Below are positions 17,785 through 24,659 of a stretch of 43,614 nucleotides of DNA, piece by piece. Under the pieces are notes generated by a model. It saw only the letters and a list, made by a program, of their open reading frames with translations, was not told the origin of the DNA and ran no database searches. The first letter of the stretch is position 1, and every line of letters starts with the position of its first letter. Location of the stretch: NCBI GenBank assembly GCA_963714645.1, contig CAVQQX010000178.1, positions 1 through 43,614 on the forward strand, written 5' to 3'. The translations under genes were made by a program, and so were the position numbers. The stretch is from RPQJ01 sp963714645 (GTDB lineage: Bacteria > Pseudomonadota > Gammaproteobacteria > Steroidobacterales > Steroidobacteraceae).

Positions 17785-18840
17785 TCAGGCGGCTGCGGCC
17801 GCGCCGTCCTCCTGCGCGTCAAAGTACACGCCCACCTGCTCGAGCTGTGCGTCGGGCGCGAGCACTTGCATGATGGACTGGCGGAACGCCTGCGCGTGCG
17901 GGCGCCCGGTGCAATACCATCCGATGTGCTTGCGCGCGATCCTGACGCCGGACTCGGCGCCGTAAAAATCGTACAGGTCGCGCAGGTGCGCGAGCATGAT
18001 ATCACGCACCTCCGTCGGCGTCGGCGTCGGCGCCGGCGCCGGCGCCGGCGACGTCACGCCGGCGTCGAGCAGCGACGCGATCTCGCGGAAGATCCACGGC
18101 CGGCCTTGCGCAGCGCGGCCGATCATCACGCCGTCGGCCCCCGTCAGGTGCAACACCTGCACCGCGCGTGCCGGCGAGTCGATGTCGCCGTTCGCAAACA
18201 CGGGGATGCGCACCGCCTGCTTCACTGCAGCAATCGATTCGTATTCCGCCGTGCCGTCGAAGCGGCACGCGCGCGTGCGGCCGTGCACCGCGAGCGCGCG
18301 GATGCCGCTGTCCTCGGCGATGCGCGCGATCGTCACCGCATTGCGTTGATCGGGCGCCCATCCGGTACGGATCTTGAGCGTCACCGGCACCTCGACCGCG
18401 CGCACCGTGGCCGCCAGAATCGTCGCGACGTTGCGTTCGTCGCGCAGCAGCGACGAACCGGCATCCTTGTTGCAGACTTTCTTCGCCGGGCAACCCATGT
18501 TGATGTCGACGACCTGCGCGCCCGCGGCCACGGTCCGCCGCGCAGCGTCCGCCATCGCCTGCGCATCGCCACCGGCGATCTGGACGACGCGCGGCTCCGG
18601 CTCGTCGGTGTGGTCGCGACGACGTCGCGATTCAGCGGTGTCCCAGAGGCGTGCGTCGGCCGCAACCATTTCGCCCGCGGCCAGTGCGGCGCCGAGGCGG
18701 CGGCACAATCGGCGAAACGGCAGGTCGGTGACGCCTGCCATGGGGGCGAGCAGGGCATGGCCCTGCAACCGGTACGGTCCGATGACGATCGGCGGCCGGG
18801 CGGGCAGCGACCCACCCGCGCCATGATCGCGGGCACTCAC
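17785..18840 (-). CDS. dusB: tRNA-dihydrouridine synthase DusB
   Basis: This FMN-dependent enzyme reduces uridines in tRNA. It shows the TIM-barrel start LLAPMAGVTDLPFRRLCRRLG, the catalytic-Cys motif VVDINMGCPAKKVCNKDAGS, HGRTRACRF, and phosphate-binding FANGDIDSP and IGRAAQGRPWIF. The 351-residue length slightly exceeds the family because of a Pro-Ala/Pro-Thr insert (residues ~262-275) coded by a hexanucleotide tandem repeat at the junction of barrel and helical domains. GTG 18840 overlaps the stop of the upstream DUF3426 gene (GTGA), which supports coupling and this start. Confidence 0.95.
   Translation of the reverse strand: MSARDHGAGGSLPARPPIVIGPYRLQGHALLAPMAGVTDLPFRRLCRRLGAALAAGEMVAADARLWDTAESRRRRDHTDEPEPRVVQIAGGDAQAMADAARRTVAAGAQVVDINMGCPAKKVCNKDAGSSLLRDERNVATILAATVRAVEVPVTLKIRTGWAPDQRNAVTIARIAEDSGIRALAVHGRTRACRFDGTAEYESIAAVKQAVRIPVFANGDIDSPARAVQVLHLTGADGVMIGRAAQGRPWIFREIASLLDAGVTSPAPAPAPTPTPTEVRDIMLAHLRDLYDFYGAESGVRIARKHIGWYCTGRPHAQAFRQSIMQVLAPDAQLEQVGVYFDAQEDGAAAAA
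18014..18049. repeat. Hexanucleotide tandem repeat inside dusB
   Basis: Six head-to-tail hexamers, three of GTCGGC followed by three of GCCGGC on the plus strand, encode PAPAPAPTPTPT on the minus strand. The repeat is codon-phased, so gain or loss of units would keep the frame and only change linker length. Confidence 0.9.
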
Positions 18841-20486
18841 GGCGTGGCCGATGCCGCGGACCCGGTCGTGGTCGCCGAGGCACGCGCCGCCTGGGCGCAA
18901 CGGATCGTGCCCGCGGTCCCGTCGTGCAGGCAGACGTCGAGACGGTATCCCACCGCGTCCTGGCCCGACTCGACCACTTCGAGCTCGGCCTCGGTCTGCG
19001 CGCCGGGCGCGAGCAGGCGCGACGCCTGCCCCGGATTGCGGAGGTACTCGCTGGGCTCGAAGTCGCGGCGCGCGACCGTCGCACCGAAGCGATCCTCGAG
19101 CTCGAGCCGCAGTAGCGGCATCGGCTGTGGGAAGGACGCGCCGTTGCGCAGGCTCGCGCGCACGCGCAGGTTGCCGCCCGCGAACGGCGCCCCCGATCCG
19201 CTGGCGCCCCACTGCCGCAGCTCGAAGGCGCCGAGGTCCCAGTTCGGTGCCAGCGGGCGACCGAACGCGGAGTACAGGGCACGAACGACCGGACCGAAAC
19301 TGGCATTTCGCGCGAGCTCCACCCGATAGTGATGCACGAGCTGCGTCGCGAGCAGCACGGCGAGCGCGAGCGTTCCGCAGGACCAGGCGAACGCGACGCG
19401 TCGTTCCTGTGCCGACGGTTCGTCAGCGGTCCCGCCGCCGTGATCGTCGTCACCTGCGCCGGCGAGGGCCTCGTCGAACGACGGCGGTCGCCAGCGTGTC
19501 GGGCCGGACGCCCGTGGACGCGACGCAGCGCCCGCAGCCGCGTCTCGCGATGCCGAACCTGCGTCGAGCTCGGCCGCCATGGTCTTCGCGACGCGCGGCA
19601 GCCGCGGCGCGGTCGGTGCGGTCGGTGCGGTCGCCCGGACCGTAGGCGCGGCCCACACGGGCGGGCTCGATGACGGGACCGTGCCCGGCACTGGCGCGAC
19701 TTCGGCTGGCTCGTCGTCGTTCGACGGGAAGTCGGACCCCGGCACGATCCGCAGGGCCTCGAAGCTGTCTGTCGAGTCGAGATCGTCGACCGCGGCAGTC
19801 TCGTCCCCCGCCGAGGGCTGCAGGCGCACGGCATCGTCGACGCCCGGGAATTCGTCGGGGTCGTCCGGTCCGGCCTGCGTGCCGGCGTCGCCCCGACCCC
19901 GCAGTGCGTCGCCTTCGTCCTCGGGTGGCCGCCCCTCGATGACGATGCGCTCGCCCTCGAGCGTGATGTCCTCGACCCTTTCGGGCTCGTGCACGAACAT
20001 CTCCGATGCATCGGCGGCCGTCGTGTGCCCCTGTTCGTCGCTCGACGCGCGTCGTGCGTGGCCGTTCGCTGCCCTGCGCGCGCCCGTGGGGTGACGCCTG
20101 TCGCCCTCATCGTCCCCTGGTCCGAACTGCTGCTGCCAGTCGCGGGCGTCGATGAAGACCTGTTCGAGGTCGTCGGGCGAGAAATGGAACTCGGTGATGA
20201 TCGTGCCATCTTCTTCGTCGATCTCGTCGACGACGTCGCGATCGCGCGCGGACGGCTCTCCCACGGCGAGCAGCTCGGGTGCGGCGAGTGCCGTGAGCGA
20301 GGCCGCCTCGACCGAAGCCGGCGAGGGCCGGTCGTCCGCTCCGGCGTCGGTCAGCGAGTCGGTGAGTCGCGGCAATGCATCGAATGCGCTGCCGCAACGT
20401 CCGCAACGCACGGTGCCGTGCGCGGCGCGCAGGTTGGCGGCCGTCACGCGAAACCGCGTCTGGCATTCTGGGCACTGGGAATACAT
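18837..20486 (-). CDS. Zinc-ribbon / DUF3426 membrane protein
   Basis: This 549-residue protein starts with an MJ0042-type zinc ribbon (Cys5, Cys8, Cys28 and Cys31; CPECQTRF and VRCGRCGSAF). A long acidic, disordered linker (about residues 40-350) follows, then one membrane helix (VAFAWSCGTLALAVLLATQL) and a C-terminal beta-rich DUF3426 domain. The family usually sits between prmA and dusB in Pseudomonas-like genomes, exactly as here, but the linker is unusually long. ATG 20486 begins at the canonical MYSQCPEC. Function is unknown. A sensor or scaffold across the inner membrane is a guess from topology. Confidence 0.85.
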   Translation of the reverse strand: MYSQCPECQTRFRVTAANLRAAHGTVRCGRCGSAFDALPRLTDSLTDAGADDRPSPASVEAASLTALAAPELLAVGEPSARDRDVVDEIDEEDGTIITEFHFSPDDLEQVFIDARDWQQQFGPGDDEGDRRHPTGARRAANGHARRASSDEQGHTTAADASEMFVHEPERVEDITLEGERIVIEGRPPEDEGDALRGRGDAGTQAGPDDPDEFPGVDDAVRLQPSAGDETAAVDDLDSTDSFEALRIVPGSDFPSNDDEPAEVAPVPGTVPSSSPPVWAAPTVRATAPTAPTAPRLPRVAKTMAAELDAGSASRDAAAGAASRPRASGPTRWRPPSFDEALAGAGDDDHGGGTADEPSAQERRVAFAWSCGTLALAVLLATQLVHHYRVELARNASFGPVVRALYSAFGRPLAPNWDLGAFELRQWGASGSGAPFAGGNLRVRASLRNGASFPQPMPLLRLELEDRFGATVARRDFEPSEYLRNPGQASRLLAPGAQTEAELEVVESGQDAVGYRLDVCLHDGTAGTIRCAQAARASATTTGSAASATP

Positions 20487-20530
20487 CGCTCGTCTGCCGT
20501 GGACCCGTTCGCTGCCGGTGCCGGGAGGCC

Positions 20531-21508
20531 TCAGTCGCCGGGTTCTACTTCTTTCCGTCGCTGGATGGAAGCCGCCGCTGCCGTATCGTGCGCGCGTCGG
20601 CTGCCGACCAGCAGCCCCCACCCGTCGCGCGTTCCGGCCAGGCCGATATCAAACCATGGCCGGTAAGCCGCTGTCACGGCGTCCACCTGCTCGAGCAGCA
20701 GCCCGCTCAGCGCAAGGTGTCCGCCGGCGTTCACCCGTGCCGCGAGTACGGGCGCCAGCTCGACGAGCGGCCCGGCCAGGATGTTGGCGACCAGCACGTC
20801 GCCCCGTGCACCGTCGCACTCCCGGTCGCCCGTGACCCGAAGCACGCCGGCCCGTCCGTTGCGCTCGGCGTTCTGAACGGTCGCGAGCCGCGCCTGCGGG
20901 TCGATGTCCATCGCGAGCGCTCGCTTCGCCCCGAGCGCCAGTGCGGCCAGGGCCAGGATTCCGGACCCGCACCCGTAGTCGATGACGTCGGCGGATGCGA
21001 GCCAGGCGTCCGCCCCTCCGTCGAGCCACTCGAGGCACAGCGCCGTCGTCGCGTGGGTCCCCGTGCCGAAAGCGAGGCCCGGGTCCAGTTCCACCGTGAC
21101 GGGTGCGGCCTGCAGCGATTCTCCCGGAGTCGAGGCCGGTCGCTGGCCCCCCGGGCAGATCCACAGCCGGCGGCCGAAGCGCATCGGCCGGAAGTCCTTC
21201 AGCCACTCGCGTTCCCACGCCCGGTCCGCGACGGCTGCGACGCGCGAGTTCTCGGCGACCAGCAACGGATCGAGTCCCGCCGTGGCGCCGAGCGCGGAGC
21301 GGATCCGTGCGATGTCCGCATCGGCGTCGAAGACCGCGCTCACGACGACCGTCGGCCAGAGCGGCATCGCGCCGGGCGCGGGCTCGAGCACGGGGTCGTC
21401 CGCCGCGTCGAGCAGCGTGACCGAGAGTGCACCGAGCGCGAACAACGCATCCTCGTAGGGCGCGGGGTTGCGACCGCCGACGTCGATCGTGAACTGCAGG
21501 AACGGCAT
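20531..21508 (-). CDS. prmA: Ribosomal protein L11 methyltransferase PrmA
   Basis: PrmA trimethylates ribosomal protein L11 using S-adenosylmethionine. The 325-residue sequence has the N-terminal substrate-recognition domain (MPFLQFTIDV), AFGTGTHATTALCLEWL, the SAM loop VIDYGCGSGILALAALALGA and the NILAGPL motif. A ~20-residue polar C-terminal extension follows the family end. It lies 31 bases after accC and 44 before the DUF3426 gene, all on the minus strand. Confidence 0.95.
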   Translation of the reverse strand: MPFLQFTIDVGGRNPAPYEDALFALGALSVTLLDAADDPVLEPAPGAMPLWPTVVVSAVFDADADIARIRSALGATAGLDPLLVAENSRVAAVADRAWEREWLKDFRPMRFGRRLWICPGGQRPASTPGESLQAAPVTVELDPGLAFGTGTHATTALCLEWLDGGADAWLASADVIDYGCGSGILALAALALGAKRALAMDIDPQARLATVQNAERNGRAGVLRVTGDRECDGARGDVLVANILAGPLVELAPVLAARVNAGGHLALSGLLLEQVDAVTAAYRPWFDIGLAGTRDGWGLLVGSRRAHDTAAAASIQRRKEVEPGD

Positions 21509-21539
21509 GCGCCGAGCCCAGGGCCTTCGGTGTCGCCAG

Positions 21540-22883
21540 CTACTTCAGGCCCAGCCGCCGCTCGAGGTAGTGGATGTCCGTGCCGCCGGCCCGGAATGCT
21601 GCGTGCTGGAAGATCTCCTGGTGCAGCGGCACGTTGGTCTTGATGCCCTCGACGACGATCTCGGTGAGCGCGGTGCGCATCCGGGCGATCGCCGACTCCC
21701 GGTCCTCACCGTGCGCGATCACCTTGGCCACGAGCGAGTCGTAGTGCGGCGGCACCGAGTATCCCGTGTAGAGATGGCTGTCGACGCGGATTCCGGGCCC
21801 GCCCGGCGCGTGCCACAGCTTCACCGGGCCTGGCGACGGTGTGAACTTCTTCGGGTCCTCGGCGTTGACGCGGCACTCGATCGCGTGCCCGCGGATCTGC
21901 ACGTCGTCCTGCGTCCACGGCAGGCGTTCCCCGGCCGCCAGGCGCAGCTGTGCCTTGACGAGGTCGATGCCGGTGATCAGCTCCGTCACCGGGTGCTCGA
22001 CCTGGATGCGCGTGTTCATCTCGATGAAGTAGAACTCGTCGTCCTGGAACAGGAACTCGAGCGTGCCGGCACTGCGGTAGCCGATCTCGGCGCAGGCGGC
22101 GGCGACCCGCTCGCTCATGCTGCGCCGCTGTTTCGCGGTCAACCCCGGCGCCGGCGCTTCCTCGATGATCTTCTGGTGACGGCGTTGCATCGAGCAGTCG
22201 CGCTCGCCCAGGCAGATCACGTTGCCGTAGTGGTCGGCCAGCACCTGGAATTCGATGTGACGTGGGCGCTCCAGGAATTTCTCCATGTAGACCTGGTCGT
22301 TGCTGAACGCCGCGAGCGCCTCGGCGCGCGTGACGCCGACCGAATGCAGCAGCGTCGCGTCGCTGTGCACGACGCGCATGCCGCGGCCGCCGCCGCCGCC
22401 GGAAGCCTTGATGATCACCGGGTAACCGATGTGGTTCGCGATCCGGAGCAGCTCGTCGGGTTCCTGGCTGAGCGGTCCGTCGGAGCCCGGTACGCAGGGC
22501 ACGCCGGCCGCCTTCATGGTCCTGATGGCCGAGACCTTGTCGCCCATCAGGCGGATCGTCTCCGGACGCGGGCCGATGAACTTGAACCCGCTCTTCTCGA
22601 CGCGCTCGGCGAAGTCCGCATTCTCGGACAGGAAGCCGTAGCCGGGGTGGATGGCAACGGAGTCCGTGACCTCGGCGGCGCTGATGATCGCGGGCATGCT
22701 CAGGTAGCTGTCGCGCGAGGCGGGCGGGCCGATGCAGACCGTCTCGTCCGCCAGCAGCACGTGCTTGAGCGTCCGGTCCGCGGTGGAGTGGACGGCCACG
22801 GTCTTGATCCCGAGTTCGCGGCACGCGCGCAGGATCCTGAGCGCGATCTCGCCACGGTTGGCGATGACGACCTTCTCGAGCAT
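21540..22883 (-). CDS. accC: Acetyl-CoA carboxylase biotin carboxylase subunit AccC
   Basis: AccC carboxylates the biotin on AccB using ATP and bicarbonate, the first half-reaction of fatty-acid synthesis. This 447-residue protein is intact, with MLEKVVIANRGEIALRILRA at the start, the ATP-grasp Gly-rich loop KASGGGGGRGMRVV, the metal/catalytic motif FIEMNTRIQVEHPVTE and GHAIECRVNAEDP. Its start lies two bases after the accB stop, the usual accBC pair. Confidence 0.98.
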   Translation of the reverse strand: MLEKVVIANRGEIALRILRACRELGIKTVAVHSTADRTLKHVLLADETVCIGPPASRDSYLSMPAIISAAEVTDSVAIHPGYGFLSENADFAERVEKSGFKFIGPRPETIRLMGDKVSAIRTMKAAGVPCVPGSDGPLSQEPDELLRIANHIGYPVIIKASGGGGGRGMRVVHSDATLLHSVGVTRAEALAAFSNDQVYMEKFLERPRHIEFQVLADHYGNVICLGERDCSMQRRHQKIIEEAPAPGLTAKQRRSMSERVAAACAEIGYRSAGTLEFLFQDDEFYFIEMNTRIQVEHPVTELITGIDLVKAQLRLAAGERLPWTQDDVQIRGHAIECRVNAEDPKKFTPSPGPVKLWHAPGGPGIRVDSHLYTGYSVPPHYDSLVAKVIAHGEDRESAIARMRTALTEIVVEGIKTNVPLHQEIFQHAAFRAGGTDIHYLERRLGLK

Positions 22884-22885
22884 CG

Positions 22886-23383
22886 CTAGTCGATCACGAA
22901 CAGCGGCTGGCCGAACTCGACGGGATCACCGTTCTTCACCAGCACAGAGGCGATGCGGCCGGCCTTGTCGGACTCGATCTGGTTCATCATCTTCATCGCT
23001 TCGATGATGCACAGCACGTCGCCGGGCTTGACCTCGGAGCCGATGTCCACGAACGCCTTGGCGCCCGGCGCGGGCGCGCAATAGAAGGTCCCGACCATCG
23101 GGGCGGTCACGAACTGGTCGGGCGAGGCAGCAGGCTTGCCCGCGCCTCCGGCGGCCGGTGCCGGCGCGGCTCCGGCCCCGGGCGGTGCGACCGGCATTGC
23201 GCCCGCCGGCATCATCGGCGTGGCATAGGTCATCCCCGGCGGCATCATCGCGAATGTCGCGCCGCCGCCCCCGGTCGGCTGGCGACTGATCCTGACCGAC
23301 TCCTCGCCTTCCTTGATCTCGATCTCGGCCACGCCGGTCTCGTCGAGCAGTTCGATCAGTTTCTTGACCTTGCGGATATCCAT
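22886..23383 (-). CDS. accB: Biotin carboxyl carrier protein AccB
   Basis: This 165-residue protein has an N-terminal helical region (MDIRKVKKLIELLDETGVAE), a Pro/Ala/Gly-rich flexible linker (residues ~45-88) and a C-terminal biotinyl domain. The biotin site is EAMKM with the acceptor at Lys131, followed by MNQIESDKAG. The linker is rich in Met, Pro and Ala. It is 25 bases from aroQ and adjacent to accC, so aroQ-accB-accC are probably one transcript. Confidence 0.97.
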   Translation of the reverse strand: MDIRKVKKLIELLDETGVAEIEIKEGEESVRISRQPTGGGGATFAMMPPGMTYATPMMPAGAMPVAPPGAGAAPAPAAGGAGKPAASPDQFVTAPMVGTFYCAPAPGAKAFVDIGSEVKPGDVLCIIEAMKMMNQIESDKAGRIASVLVKNGDPVEFGQPLFVID

Positions 23384-23408
23384 CGTCTGGGACTCCCCGG
23401 GAACAGTG

Positions 23409-23876
23409 TCAGTTGTGCTGCGGTGGGCCGGCGGCCTGGCCGGCGAGGTGCTGGCTGGCGGCGCGCAGTGCGAGTTCGTAGCCGATCGCGCCGAGGCCGG
23501 TGATGCTCCCCACCGCGATGTCGGAGAAATAGGAGTGGTGCCGGAACGTCTCCCGCGAGTGCACGTTGCTCAGGTGCACTTCGATGAACGGGATCTTCAC
23601 GGCGAGCAGCGCGTCGCGCAGCGCGACGCTCGTGTGCGTGAAGCCCGCCGGGTTGAAGACGATGAACGCGACGTGGCTGGTCGGCGCCTGATGGATGCAG
23701 CCGATCAGCTCGGCCTCGGAGTTGCTCTGGAACGCCGTGAGCTTGTGTCCGTATTCCGCCGCGAGCTTCGCGGCGCGCTCGTGGATCTGGTCGAGCGTGA
23801 CGGCACCGTACACGCCCGGCTCACGGCGGCCGAGCAGGTTGAGGTTCGGCCCGTTCAGCAGGAGCAGGTGCGCCAT
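23409..23876 (-). CDS. aroQ: Type II 3-dehydroquinate dehydratase AroQ
   Basis: AroQ catalyses the third step of the shikimate pathway. The 155-residue length is normal for the type II dodecameric enzyme. Active-site elements are present: LLLNGPNLNLLGRREPGVYG (Arg and Tyr of the mobile loop), FNPAGFTHTSVALRDALL, EVHLSNVHSRETFRHHS and the final GAIGYELAL. It precedes accB, a gene order widespread in Gammaproteobacteria. Confidence 0.97.
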   Translation of the reverse strand: MAHLLLLNGPNLNLLGRREPGVYGAVTLDQIHERAAKLAAEYGHKLTAFQSNSEAELIGCIHQAPTSHVAFIVFNPAGFTHTSVALRDALLAVKIPFIEVHLSNVHSRETFRHHSYFSDIAVGSITGLGAIGYELALRAASQHLAGQAAGPPQHN

Positions 23877-23978
23877 GACCGCCGTTCAGTCGAAGGTGGG
23901 CGCGCAGTCTAACCTCGACTGTCGCCAATGAGCGACAGGTTTTTGATCCGATCGACGCTGATCGGGTCCTTTTCCTTG

Positions 23979-24659
23979 CTATCCGGCGCTTTTTTCGGCG
24001 ATGTGTCGCTGCAGTGCAGAGAGCCCCGTGCGGATGGCCGTCCGTGCCGCGTCTGGCTCCATCCTGCCATCGTTGACCGCCTGCACGGCGTCGAGGATCA
24101 ACGTGGCCTCGTCCGCATGCAGTTCGCCGAGGTGGGCAGCGATGACGCGCCCCTGGCGATCGCTGAAGACGGTGAAAGGAAATCCCACGGCTTCGATCCC
24201 GAAGGCCGAGGCGGCATCGAGGCCGTCCTGTTCGCCGATCAGCAGCGGATACCCGATTTTCATCTCATCGGCGTAAGCAAGCACTTTTTCGCGGAAATCG
24301 ACCGCAATGCCAATGACTTCGAAGCCGTTGGCCGCACGATCACGCGAAATACGAGTCAGCAGCGGGATCTCGCGCCGGCAGGGCGCACACCACGTCGCCC
24401 AGAAATTGACGACGAGCGACTTCCCCGACCAGTCCGCGAGCGAGCGCATCCGACCCTCGCGGTCCGCCAGCTGAAACCCCGGCAGCGTCGCGACCAGCGC
24501 ACTCGCCGGCGCGGCCTCGGGCGCTCCGGGAACTCCTTGCTCGGCCGCAGGTGTCGCGACCCCGTCAGGCCCCGTCGAGCGCGCCCACCACGAGTAACCT
24601 GCCGCGCCCGCCGCCGCCGCGACGAAGACCACGGCCACCCGGGTCGCACGGCTCGTCAT
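23979..24659 (-). CDS. TlpA-like periplasmic thiol:disulfide oxidoreductase
   Basis: This 226-residue protein has an N-terminal membrane/signal anchor (VAVVFVAAAAGAAGYSWWA), an Ala/Pro spacer and a thioredoxin-fold domain of the TlpA/ResA type. The redox pair is Cys91/Cys94 in NFWATWCAPCRREIP, with the cis-Pro loop GFPFTVFSDRQGRV. It should act in the periplasm. ATG 24659 overlaps the dsbD stop by four bases (ATGA), so it is probably translated together with DsbD and may receive electrons from it. The specific partner (for example cytochrome c maturation) is not shown. Confidence 0.88.
   Translation of the reverse strand: MTSRATRVAVVFVAAAAGAAGYSWWARSTGPDGVATPAAEQGVPGAPEAAPASALVATLPGFQLADREGRMRSLADWSGKSLVVNFWATWCAPCRREIPLLTRISRDRAANGFEVIGIAVDFREKVLAYADEMKIGYPLLIGEQDGLDAASAFGIEAVGFPFTVFSDRQGRVIAAHLGELHADEATLILDAVQAVNDGRMEPDAARTAIRTGLSALQRHIAEKSAG

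Noticed and set aside
18014..18049. Possible CRISPR-like or minisatellite array
   Set aside because: Units are 6 bases with no spacers and lie in frame inside dusB. It is a coding microsatellite.
23919..23944. Hairpin CTGTCGC/GCGACAG followed by five T on the plus strand
   Set aside because: No plus-strand gene ends before it, and on the minus strand the stem has no T-run after it. Role unclear.
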